Positions 51,402 through 59,153 of a stretch of DNA of 64,000 bases are shown in pieces. Source of the stretch: Hyphomicrobiales bacterium (lineage in GTDB: Bacteria > Pseudomonadota > Alphaproteobacteria > Rhizobiales > Rhizobiaceae); contig UBTY01000043.1 in the NCBI GenBank assembly GCA_900468535.1, forward strand, positions 1-64,000. Direction: 5' to 3'. How positions within the stretch are numbered: position 1 is the first letter of the stretch; each line of letters opens with the position of its first letter. The notes below the pieces were generated by a model that was given only the letters and a program-made list of their open reading frames with translations, had not been told where the DNA came from and ran no database searches. The position numbers and the translations under genes are program-made.

Positions 51402-52465
51402 TTCGTCTTCGTGTCCCTGAGGTCGCGGATTGACTTGACCTGTTCGCGATCAAGCAGCTTCGAGAGGCCGCGAACGATCGTCCCCGGCAGGCCCGGCCCT
51501 TCGTAGACCATGCAGGAATAGAGCTGCACGAGATCGGCACCGGCCCTGATCTTCTCCAGTGCCGTTTCGGCGGACGAGACACCGCCTACACCGATGATCG
51601 GCAAGGCCGGGCCGACGCGCTTGCGCATTCTGGCGAGAACAGCAGTCGATTTGTCGAAGAGCGGCTTGCCGGACAGTCCTCCCGCCTCCTTCGCCTGACG
51701 CTGATCGCTTAGACCGTCGCGCGACAGCGTGGTGTTCGAAACGATCAGGCCATCCAGAGCGTGCGACAACGCTTCGGCGGCGATGTCATCCATGCCTTCT
51801 TCCGTGAGATCGGGCGCGATCTTCAAGAAGACCGGGATCTTTCTGCCTGCCTTCTCGGCTTCGGCGTCGCGGGCGGCAAGCACTGCCGACAAGAGAGCTG
51901 CCAGGCTTTCGCGCGCCTGCAGGTCGCGCAGGCCGGGCGTGTTCGGCGACGAGATGTTGGCGGTGAAATAACGCGCCACGGAATAGAAGCGGCGGATGCC
52001 GAGGACATAATCGCCGATGCGATCTTCGCTATCCTTGTTGGCACCGATGTTCACGCCGATCATGCCGTTGCCGCGAATGCCCGACAGCCGCGCCAAGGCA
52101 GCGTCATGGCCTTCGTTGTTGAAGCCGAGGCGGTTGATGACGCCCTCATCCTCGACCAGTCTGAAGATGCGGGGACGCGGATTGCCGGGCTGCGGCTTCG
52201 GCGTCACGGTGCCGATCTCGGTGAAGCCGAAACCGATCCTCAGCAGTGCTTCCGGAACCTCGGCGTTCTTGTCGTAGCCGGCTGCCATGCCGATCGGATT
52301 GAGGAAATCGAGCCCGGCAACAGTCTGGCGCAGGCGCGGATCCGGCGCGATCCGGCAGGCCGGCACCGCACCTGTCTTCAGCGCGGCAATCGACATGCCG
52401 TGCGCGGTTTCAGGGTCGAAAAGAAAGAGACCCTTGCGGGCGGCGTGCTTGAAAAGATCGATCAT
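51377..52465 (-). CDS. pyrD: dihydroorotate dehydrogenase (quinone)
   Basis: A 362-residue class 2 FMN enzyme that oxidises dihydroorotate to orotate, passing electrons to quinone at the inner membrane. It has the N-terminal membrane-associating helix (ARKGLFLFDPETAHGMSI), NPIGMAAGYDKNAEVPEALL, the catalytic Ser region NISSPNTPGLRDLQ, and late GVGGVSSAETALEKIRAGADLVQLYSC. The start ATG at 52465 overlaps the DUF952 stop (52462-52464), so the two are coupled. Confidence 0.96.
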   Translation of the reverse strand: MIDLFKHAARKGLFLFDPETAHGMSIAALKTGAVPACRIAPDPRLRQTVAGLDFLNPIGMAAGYDKNAEVPEALLRIGFGFTEIGTVTPKPQPGNPRPRIFRLVEDEGVINRLGFNNEGHDAALARLSGIRGNGMIGVNIGANKDSEDRIGDYVLGIRRFYSVARYFTANISSPNTPGLRDLQARESLAALLSAVLAARDAEAEKAGRKIPVFLKIAPDLTEEGMDDIAAEALSHALDGLIVSNTTLSRDGLSDQRQAKEAGGLSGKPLFDKSTAVLARMRKRVGPALPIIGVGGVSSAETALEKIRAGADLVQLYSCMVYEGPGLPGTIVRGLSKLLDREQVKSIRDLRDTKTNYWAARNV

Positions 52466-52815
52466 GGTGCAAGGTCCGGAAAGATATGCTGGCCGGCGAC
52501 ATCGAGGGGAAGCGGCGCCTCCCACAGAACGGCCGAGAAAGGCAGGTCCGCATAAAGATGCGGGAAGAGCGCGCCGCCGCGCGAAGGCTCGAAAACGAGC
52601 TCGTCGCCAAACTTGCCGGCATCGACGGCAACGAGCACAAGCCCGGTCTGGCCAGCGAAATAGAGCGCCGCCGTCTGCTTGACCTGTTCCGCCGTCGAGA
52701 AGTGGATATAGCCGTCCGTGAGGTCGATCGCAGCCCCGCGGAAAACACCGGCGGCCTTCGCCTCCTGCCAGAGCGTTTCCGTCACGATCTTGTAAAGCGT
52801 GGGTGTCAGGGTCAT
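52462..52815 (-). CDS. DUF952 domain-containing protein
   Basis: A 117-residue cytoplasmic protein of the DUF952 family: LYKIVTETLWQEAKAAGVFRGAAIDLTDGYIHFSTAEQVKQTA at the start, then GLVLVAVDAGKF and ending in DVAGQHIFPDLAP. The function is unknown (it resembles small regulators next to pyrD in rhizobia). Its stop overlaps the pyrD start, so the pair is probably cotranscribed and translationally coupled. The ATG at 52815 gives the family start. Confidence 0.92.
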   Translation of the reverse strand: MTLTPTLYKIVTETLWQEAKAAGVFRGAAIDLTDGYIHFSTAEQVKQTAALYFAGQTGLVLVAVDAGKFGDELVFEPSRGGALFPHLYADLPFSAVLWEAPLPLDVAGQHIFPDLAP

Positions 52816-52923
52816 GATGGCCTCAGAATGGCTGGTCTTTCCCGGGCTTTGCCGCAAAGCGACGGCGATGTCCACGCCTCGCCGCGAAAAATGCGGCAGC
52901 CACCGAGATTTCCGGAGGAAACC

Positions 52924-53322
52924 ATGAGAAATATCGCAATCGGCCTTTTCGCCTTTCTCCTGCCACTTGGCGCTTATGCCGCCGAGGCGGACACGTCGCG
53001 TTTCCAACTCGAGCGCAGCGGCGATCATTTCGTGCGGCTCGACAAGCAGACAGGCGCCATGTCGCTCTGCGAAGAGAAGGATGGCGCGCTCGTCTGCCGC
53101 ATGGCCGCCGATGAACGTGCGGCCTACGAACAGGAACTCGACCGGCTTTCGGCCCGCGTCACGGCGCTTGAGAACAAGAGCATCGTCAACAAGGCGCTGC
53201 CCTCGGATGCCGAAATCGACCGCTCGATCGGCATCATGGAGCGCTGGATGCGCAGCTTCATGGGGATAGTGAAGGAATTCCAAAGTGAAGACCAACGCAA
53301 TGCCCTTCCGCAAAAGACCTGA
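52924..53322 (+). CDS. secreted coiled-coil hypothetical protein
   Basis: A 132-residue protein with a Sec signal (MRNIAIGLFAFLLPLGAYAAE, cleavage near residue 20). Two cysteines (SLCEEKDGALVCRM) may form a disulfide loop, followed by a coiled coil (DERAAYEQELDRLSARVTALENK) and a helical tail. It is divergent from the DUF952 gene. GGAGG lies ahead of the ATG. I do not recognise the family, although it looks like a common small rhizobial periplasmic protein. Confidence 0.75.
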   Translation: MRNIAIGLFAFLLPLGAYAAEADTSRFQLERSGDHFVRLDKQTGAMSLCEEKDGALVCRMAADERAAYEQELDRLSARVTALENKSIVNKALPSDAEIDRSIGIMERWMRSFMGIVKEFQSEDQRNALPQKT

Positions 53323-53411
53323 TTTGATATAGTCAGATCGGAATTGAGGCATGGAGCGTGTGGGGAGTACGCGCAGTGCGGGGCAATCGAGCTCTTGGGA
53401 GGGAGTGATCG

Positions 53412-54059
53412 ATGCAGGAACAGACAATCATCATCGCCGACGATCATCCGCTTTTTCGGGATGCGCTTCGCCAGGCGGTGATCGGCATGGAAGGCCATCC
53501 TGATATCGTCGAAGCCGGCGATTTCGCCGCTGCCCGAATGGCGGCCGGCACACATCCAGACGCCGAGCTGATGCTGCTCGATCTTTCGATGCCCGGCGTC
53601 AGCGGCTTTTCCGGCCTGATGGCTTTGCGTTCCGAATTCACCGGCTTGCCGATCGTTATCATTTCCGCAACCGACGACACGACGACGATCCGCCGTGCCC
53701 TCGAACTCGGCGCATCCGGCTTCATCTCGAAATCATCTGGCATCGAGGACATCCGCCACGGCATCCAGACGGTTCTTGCCGGCGATATCGCCACGCCCGA
53801 AAGCTATCGCGACGGACAGGAACAGGATCCTGATGTCGCCGACCTGATCCACCGGCTGCATACGCTCACGCCACAGCAGAGCCGCGTGCTGACGATGCTG
53901 GCCGAAGGCTTGCTGAACAAGCAGATCGCCTATGAGCTCGGCGTTTCCGAGGCTACGATCAAGGCGCATGTCTCGGCCATCCTACTCAAGCTGAATGTCG
54001 ACAGCCGCACACAGGCCGTGATCCAACTCGGCAAGATCAACATGGCGCTCGTCGCCTGA
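53412..54059 (+). CDS. LuxR/NarL family response regulator
   Basis: A 215-residue two-component regulator. The receiver (about 1-125) has acidic residues at 9-11 (IIADDHPLFRDALR) and the phospho-acceptor Asp at about 57 (LLDLSMPG). The C-terminal LuxR helix-turn-helix is LTPQQSRVLTMLAEGLLNKQIAYELGVSEATIKAHVSAILLKLNV (about 150-195). No partner kinase is adjacent. GGAGGGAG precedes the ATG and a small hairpin follows the stop. Confidence 0.93.
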   Translation: MQEQTIIIADDHPLFRDALRQAVIGMEGHPDIVEAGDFAAARMAAGTHPDAELMLLDLSMPGVSGFSGLMALRSEFTGLPIVIISATDDTTTIRRALELGASGFISKSSGIEDIRHGIQTVLAGDIATPESYRDGQEQDPDVADLIHRLHTLTPQQSRVLTMLAEGLLNKQIAYELGVSEATIKAHVSAILLKLNVDSRTQAVIQLGKINMALVA

Positions 54060-54064
54060 CGGAG

Positions 54065-54082
54065 AGAGGATTTTATTCCTCT
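54065..54082 (+). terminator. terminator-like hairpin after response regulator gene
   Basis: AGAGGA (54065-54070) and TCCTCT (54077-54082) form a 6-bp stem around ttttat, 5 bases after the stop, followed by gatctcttt. The stem is short, so this is only a weak candidate. Confidence 0.4.
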
Positions 54083-54113
54083 GATCTCTTTACTCCCGTA
54101 ACGCTTGCAGTTA

Positions 54114-54162
54114 ATATTTCAGCGGATTGAAATATCTCCGCATGCAGGCGCACGGATTGAAA
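54114..54162. promoter_or_regulatory. repeated operator-like sites before the S24 repressor gene
   Basis: ATATTTCA (54114-54121) and TGAAATAT (54128-54135) form an inverted repeat; CGGATTGAAA occurs at 54124-54133 and again at 54153-54162, just before the start codon at 54164. This is the kind of place where a LexA/CI-type repressor binds its own promoter. Inference. Confidence 0.45.
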
Positions 54163-54163
54163 C

Positions 54164-54829
54164 ATGCTGTCACACGAGCAGATCTGGGGAGCGATCGACA
54201 GGCTTGCCGAACGGCATGACCTGACGCCGTCAGGTCTTGCCCGACGTGCAGGCCTTGATCCGACCTCGTTCAACAAATCCAAGCGACTGTCTGCCGATGG
54301 GCGTCTTCGTTGGCCGTCAACGGAATCAATTGCCAAGGTGCTGGATGCGACAGGCGCCAGCATGGAGCAGTTCCTGACCTTCATGCGGCCCGCGAACTGC
54401 TTTTCATCCCTCCCCGACGGTGCATTTCCGCCGCAGGGCAGTTCGATACCCCTTCTCGGCTTTGCGCAGGCGGGTGCCGGTGGCTTCTTCGACGATGGCG
54501 GCTTTCCGGCGGGACAGGGCTGGGATGTTGTCGAGTTTCCCGCCGCGCCATCACAGAAGGCTGGCGTCTATGCGCTGGAAGTCCAGGGCGAAAGCATGAT
54601 GCCGCTTTATCGCGACGGTGATGTGCTGATCGTCGAGCCAGGCGCCCAGGTTCGCCGCAACGACCGCGTCGTCGTCAAGACGCGTGAGGGCGAAGTGATG
54701 GCGAAAGTGCTGCTGCGCCAGAGCCCGCGTTCCATCGAGCTGATGTCGCTGAACCCCGAGCATCCGAACCGGACGATCGAGCTTTCCGATGTAGACTGGA
54801 TTGCCCGCATCATCTGGGCCAGCCAATAG
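54164..54829 (+). CDS. S24 family LexA/CI-like transcriptional repressor
   Basis: A 221-residue protein. Residues about 5-70 form a helix-turn-helix (IDRLAERHDLTPSGLARRAGLDPTSFNKSKR). The C-terminal S24 peptidase half has the catalytic dyad Ser144 (QGESMMPL) and Lys181 (MAKVLL), with a possible Ala-Gly cleavage site in FAQAGAGG (103-106). It could be cleaved through RecA-stimulated self-cleavage, like LexA or phage repressors; it is not part of a visible prophage. Operator-like repeats stand directly upstream. Confidence 0.88.
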   Translation: MLSHEQIWGAIDRLAERHDLTPSGLARRAGLDPTSFNKSKRLSADGRLRWPSTESIAKVLDATGASMEQFLTFMRPANCFSSLPDGAFPPQGSSIPLLGFAQAGAGGFFDDGGFPAGQGWDVVEFPAAPSQKAGVYALEVQGESMMPLYRDGDVLIVEPGAQVRRNDRVVVKTREGEVMAKVLLRQSPRSIELMSLNPEHPNRTIELSDVDWIARIIWASQ

Positions 54830-54840
54830 GAAAATCTTCC

Positions 54841-55578
54841 ATGCGCCCTGCGACAATACTCACGGCTGTTGCAGGGATCGGGATTGTCATTGCGCTGATC
54901 GCCTCCGGCGGCCAGCGCCTGCGGACCGACACGCAACAAACGGCGGCAGCCGACGAAGCAACCGCACCCAAACGGGCAGAAACCACCGCCATCCTAGCCC
55001 CGACCACCGATCCCGCTGCCAGCATGAACGCCCGGCCAATCGATGACGCGAGCCAGTTCTACCCGGCCAGTGTCGATGGAAAGCCGTTGGAACGCGTGGC
55101 GGCAGCCATCCCGGAAATGCCGAAGGTGAAAGCGGAAAACGGCGTCGATCTACCGCGCCCCGTTGCCGAGAGCGCCGGCATTCTCGGCTTTGGCGACCGG
55201 CGCCTGCAGCTTGCCGGGATAGACCCCACACCTCCGGACAAGGTCTGTAACGGCGCCGATGGTGGGGACTGGCCGTGCGGCATGCTGGCCAAGACCAATT
55301 TCCGGCTGTTTCTCAGATTGCGCACCGTGCACTGCGACCTCGACAACGCAAGCTGGAGCGGAACGACAACAACGTCCTGCACCATCGGCACGCAGGATAT
55401 TTCGCAATGGCTGGTGGAAAACGGCTGGGCTGCGCCGTCGGAGGGGTCGCCCCTAGCTGACATCGGAAAAACCGCGAAGGACGAGAAGAAAGGGATCTAT
55501 GGAGACGACCCGCGCAAGGGCGATCCGCTGACGCCCGAGACGGAACCACTACCGGAAGCGCTGCCCGATCCCTTGTAA
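54841..55578 (+). CDS. staphylococcal-nuclease-like (thermonuclease fold) protein, probably inactive
   Basis: A 245-residue exported or membrane-anchored protein: an N-terminal hydrophobic helix (about 5-22), a long Ala/Pro linker, and an SNase-like domain at about 110-205 (LGFGDRRLQLAGIDPTPPDKVCNGADGG, then MLAKTNFRLFLRLRTVHCDLDNASW and DISQWLVENGWAAP). The catalytic GIDxPE glutamate and the later YGR arginine of true nucleases are not seen, so catalysis is doubtful. Four cysteines suggest disulfides. It lies 12 bases after the S24 gene in the same direction. Confidence 0.72.
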   Translation: MRPATILTAVAGIGIVIALIASGGQRLRTDTQQTAAADEATAPKRAETTAILAPTTDPAASMNARPIDDASQFYPASVDGKPLERVAAAIPEMPKVKAENGVDLPRPVAESAGILGFGDRRLQLAGIDPTPPDKVCNGADGGDWPCGMLAKTNFRLFLRLRTVHCDLDNASWSGTTTTSCTIGTQDISQWLVENGWAAPSEGSPLADIGKTAKDEKKGIYGDDPRKGDPLTPETEPLPEALPDPL

Positions 55579-55630
55579 TGCCGCTGGCCACTCCCTAAAC
55601 TCTGTGTCCAACAGAGAGGACCCTTCCCGC

Positions 55631-56044
55631 ATGAACAAGCCGCTTTCTCCCCACGACGCACTGATCTACGTGATGGTGATGGCCTCCGCCGTCGACAGCA
55701 CGATGAATGATCGCGAGATGGAAAGAATCGGCCAATTGATCGGCTTTCTACCGGTCTTTCGGGATTTCGATGACGACAAGCTGATCTCGGTCGCCCGGGA
55801 CTGCGCGGCTCTTCTTGCCGGACCCGAGGGTCTCGACATCGTACTCGAAACGGTCAAGGACACGCTGCCGGTCCGCCTCTACGACACGGCCTATGCGCTT
55901 GCCGTGGAAGTCGCTGCAGCAGATCTTTCCGTCAAGGCCGAGGAACTGCGCCTGCTCAGCCTGCTGCGCGACCGCTTCGGGCTGGACAAGCTCACCTGCG
56001 CTGCCATCGAACGCAGTGCGATCGCCCGCTTCCGCAAGGGCTGA
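55631..56044 (+). CDS. TerB-like family protein
   Basis: A 137-residue all-helical cytoplasmic protein of the TerB (tellurite-resistance-like) fold: MASAVDSTMNDREMERIGQLIGFL in the first third with an acidic Asp/Glu helix, and AYALAVEVAAADLSVKAEELRLLSLLRDRFGLD. Such proteins may bind metals; no tellurite gene cluster surrounds it. I used the ATG at 55631, which gives the family start. It is convergent to the following binding-protein gene and its stop lies in a 12-bp palindrome. Confidence 0.83.
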   Translation: MNKPLSPHDALIYVMVMASAVDSTMNDREMERIGQLIGFLPVFRDFDDDKLISVARDCAALLAGPEGLDIVLETVKDTLPVRLYDTAYALAVEVAAADLSVKAEELRLLSLLRDRFGLDKLTCAAIERSAIARFRKG

Positions 56045-56056
56045 TCAGCCGTTCCC

Positions 56057-56932
56057 TCAATAGAGGCCGTAAGGGAAATAACGCAGGTAGATTTCCTGGA
56101 GACGGCCGCTGCGTGACAGGGCGGCCAGCGCGTGGTCGAAGGCCGCTCGCAAGACATCGTCCTTCTGGCGCAGCATGATCGTCATGCCCTCACCGAGAAA
56201 GCGTTCCGAGGTGTAGGGGCCATCGAAGAGCGCGCAGCAATTGCCTGACGCCTGTGACGCGACCCAGAAGGAAAGCTGCAGGGAATCCGCAAAAGCGGCG
56301 TCCACCTTGCCATCCTTCAGTGCGGCGAGCAGCGCCTCCTTGTTATCGAACACCAAGGCTTTGACCTTCGGGAAATAGGCGGCCAGCATCGCTTCGTGAA
56401 CCGTCGCCTTCACTACGCCGACCGGTCGGTCCACGAGGGCAGCGGCGCTCTCTCCCTGAACGGGCGCCTTCAGATTGCGCGCAAAGCGGGCCGGCAGCAT
56501 CAGGTAGGGGCGCGAGAAGGCAAACTGGCTGCGAAGCTGCTCGCTGACCGCAACACCGGCAATGACGGCGTCACCTTGCGAAACAGCGAGCGCCTCCTTC
56601 AGATCCGCGAACGGCAAAGCCTGGATCTGGCATTTGTCGGCAATCTCCAGTTCAGCACAGATCTCGCGGGCAAGATCGACATTGAAGCCGGAGAGCTTTC
56701 CGTTCTGGTCCATGAAGTTGAACGGCGGAAAGTCGACCGACGTGAGAAAACGAAGGCGCACCAGCGCCGACAGGTCGGGCTTGGCCAATCGCTCTCTTGA
56801 ATCGAAGAGGAGCGGCAAGGACGGCGCCGGTTGTTGCGCAAGCAGCATTCCAGGCGCGAGAAATGCAACCGCTGACAGCCATAAGCAGAAAAACCCCTTA
56901 AGATTGAGAGATGCCGGTTTTATTCGCACCAT
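56057..56932 (-). CDS. periplasmic amino-acid-type substrate-binding protein
   Basis: A 291-residue protein with an N-terminal signal (FFCLWLSAVAFLAPGMLLAQ, cleavage near residue 32) and a family-3 binding fold (VRLRFLTSVDFPPFNFMDQNGKLSGFNVDLAREICAELEIADKCQIQALPF at about 60-110, then GDAVIAGVAVSEQLRSQFAFSRPY). It resembles ABC amino-acid binding proteins, but has a longer insert and no permease neighbour. It starts 59 bases from the divergent glycosyltransferase gene. Ligand unknown. Confidence 0.85.
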   Translation of the reverse strand: MVRIKPASLNLKGFFCLWLSAVAFLAPGMLLAQQPAPSLPLLFDSRERLAKPDLSALVRLRFLTSVDFPPFNFMDQNGKLSGFNVDLAREICAELEIADKCQIQALPFADLKEALAVSQGDAVIAGVAVSEQLRSQFAFSRPYLMLPARFARNLKAPVQGESAAALVDRPVGVVKATVHEAMLAAYFPKVKALVFDNKEALLAALKDGKVDAAFADSLQLSFWVASQASGNCCALFDGPYTSERFLGEGMTIMLRQKDDVLRAAFDHALAALSRSGRLQEIYLRYFPYGLY

Positions 56933-56991
56933 TATGATCCGCCTCGGGGATGAACATGCACTGCCACAACTAACGACGGTGTATCAGAGTC

Positions 56992-58947
56992 ATGCGTATC
57001 GGGGAATATGCGCTGGGTGGGCTGGAAGCCGACCAGGCAGCGCCGCATACTATCGCTATATCGTCTCGCGACCAGCCCGCTCCGCAAAGGGCGGCGTTCG
57101 ATTCGTTCCAGATGGAAATCGATGCGCTGCTCAGGCTCGGCATCGGAAAACCTATCATCGCACGTGCCGCGATCGCCGCCCGCAACAACGGCACGACGAT
57201 CGAACGCGAGCTGCTTGCAAGCGGCACGGTTGACCCCGACAGCTACTATGCAGGGCTGGCGCGGGCGCTGAAGCTCTCGTTTCTTCCCACCATCGACGCT
57301 TCGCTGATCGCCGACAGCAAGACGCTGGATACGCAGCTGATCGACGCGCGCATGGTCAGGCTCAACCATGTCAGCGGGGCCGTTCTGGCGATCGTGCCTG
57401 AGATCTCGAAACTCGACGAGATCGCTGCATTGATAGGCGACCACCCGACGCTCCTTGAGCAAACTGTCGTCACCACACCCTCGGCGCTGCGGCAAGCCGT
57501 CTGGCGTTGCGGCGCCGAACGCCGCGTCAAGGAGAGCGCCCGACACCTGTTCGATACACGAGCCGGATTCAGCGCGCGGATCGTGCTTTCAGGCAAGCAG
57601 GGTTTTCTGGCAGGGCTCGGCTTCTGTGCCGCCGCTGCTGCCTTTGCGTCCGGCGTGGCGACCGGACTTATCGTGCACTTGACCGTCTCGATGATCTACA
57701 TGGGGGCAATTCTGCTGCGTGCGCTCGCGCTTGGCCATACGCGGAAATCGGCAGCCGTACCGCAAACGACCGAGCGACTGCCCGTCTATACGGTGCTCGT
57801 TGCCCTCTACAAGGAGGCCGAGGTCGCGGGCCAGCTTGTGGCGGCTCTCAAACGGCTGAACTGGCCGGCCGCAAAGCTCGACATCAAGCTCATCTGCGAA
57901 GCCGACGATCATCCGACCATTGCCGCCCTGCGGGCCGAGGAGCTCGGACCGCAGTTCGAAATCGTCGAGGTGCCCGCCATGCAGCCGCGTACCAAACCCA
58001 AGGCGCTCAACTATGCTCTGGCCGCCGTGCGCGGCGAGTTTCTCGTCATCTACGACGCGGAAGATCGACCGCATCCGGACCAGCTGCGCGCCGCCTACGC
58101 CGAGTTTGCCGCAAGCCCTGCCGATGTCGTCTGCCTGCAGGCGCCGCTCGTGACCACCAATGGAAGCGCATCCTGGATCGCCGCCTCCTTCGCGCTCGAG
58201 TATGCCGCGCTGTTTCGGATGCTGCTGCCGATGCTGGCGAGCTACCGCCTGCCGATGCCGCTTGGCGGCACGTCGAACCATCTGCGCGTCGCGGAGCTGA
58301 AGGCAGCAGGCGGATGGGATCCGCACAACTTTACTGAGGACGCCGATCTCGGCATGCGGCTCTACCGGCTCGGATACCGCTGCGGGGTCATCGACTGCCC
58401 GACCTATGAAGACGCGCCGACGACGGCGAAGGTCTGGCTGAACCAGCGGACTCGCTGGTTCAAGGGTTGGTTACAGACCTGGCTGGTGATGATGCGTTCG
58501 CCGCTCGTGCTCCTGAAGGAGATGGGACCTCGGGCCTTTGCGGTTTTCCAGCTGCTGATCGGCGGCATGCTGGTCTCCTCTCTCGCCCATCCCTGGCTTA
58601 TCGTCCTTTTGATGACGACCGCGACCTATGTGCTGCTTGGTTTTCCGCCGCCCGGCAGCACCGAGCAAATCCTTTTCATGCTCGACATCGCCAACACGAT
58701 AATGAGCTACAGCCTGTTCTACCTGCTCGGTCGGCGCGCGATGCTTCGGGATGAACGGCAGCAGATAGGCCGGCGCTGGCTGGCGGTTCCCGTCTACTGG
58801 CTGATGATCTCGCTTGCGGCCTGGCGCGCAGCCCTTGAGCTTCCTTTCAAGCCGTTTTTCTGGAGCAAGACGCCGCACCTGCCGACCGTTACAAAAGGCA
58901 AGTTGCATCCCACTCGGTTCCATTCAGCCAAAAGCGGAAACGCTTAA
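56992..58947 (+). CDS. family 2 glycosyltransferase with MshEN-like N-terminal domain
   Basis: A 651-residue membrane protein. Residues about 35-165 look like a type-II-secretion-E/MshEN domain (LLRLGIGKPIIARAAIAARNNGTTIERELLASGTVDPDSYYAGLARALKLSFLP), a fold that binds c-di-GMP in other proteins. Two membrane helices follow (about 205-245), then a processive GT2 core: YKEAEVAGQLVAALKRLNWP, DxD at about 354 (IYDAEDRPHP), TEDADLGMRLYRLGY near 448, QRTRWFKGW near 485, and C-terminal helices. This layout resembles NfrB-like polysaccharide synthases. Product and partner are unknown. Confidence 0.85.
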   Translation: MRIGEYALGGLEADQAAPHTIAISSRDQPAPQRAAFDSFQMEIDALLRLGIGKPIIARAAIAARNNGTTIERELLASGTVDPDSYYAGLARALKLSFLPTIDASLIADSKTLDTQLIDARMVRLNHVSGAVLAIVPEISKLDEIAALIGDHPTLLEQTVVTTPSALRQAVWRCGAERRVKESARHLFDTRAGFSARIVLSGKQGFLAGLGFCAAAAAFASGVATGLIVHLTVSMIYMGAILLRALALGHTRKSAAVPQTTERLPVYTVLVALYKEAEVAGQLVAALKRLNWPAAKLDIKLICEADDHPTIAALRAEELGPQFEIVEVPAMQPRTKPKALNYALAAVRGEFLVIYDAEDRPHPDQLRAAYAEFAASPADVVCLQAPLVTTNGSASWIAASFALEYAALFRMLLPMLASYRLPMPLGGTSNHLRVAELKAAGGWDPHNFTEDADLGMRLYRLGYRCGVIDCPTYEDAPTTAKVWLNQRTRWFKGWLQTWLVMMRSPLVLLKEMGPRAFAVFQLLIGGMLVSSLAHPWLIVLLMTTATYVLLGFPPPGSTEQILFMLDIANTIMSYSLFYLLGRRAMLRDERQQIGRRWLAVPVYWLMISLAAWRAALELPFKPFFWSKTPHLPTVTKGKLHPTRFHSAKSGNA

Positions 58948-59153
58948 AAATTTCGTTGGACATCCCTCGGCCGTTAGGTCCGCATTAAGCAATATCGACT
59001 CTATTCGAGACCGACGACGCCGGCCCTTTTTCTGACCGCGACGCATGATGCGCATGTCGAGCCACTCCAGGCATTTCCCTGCCCCTTCAGATCGCCCTTC
59101 TCGTTTTCCAAAAATGCCAGTTCAGCGCAACGCTGGACCTCAAGTGGATCTCC

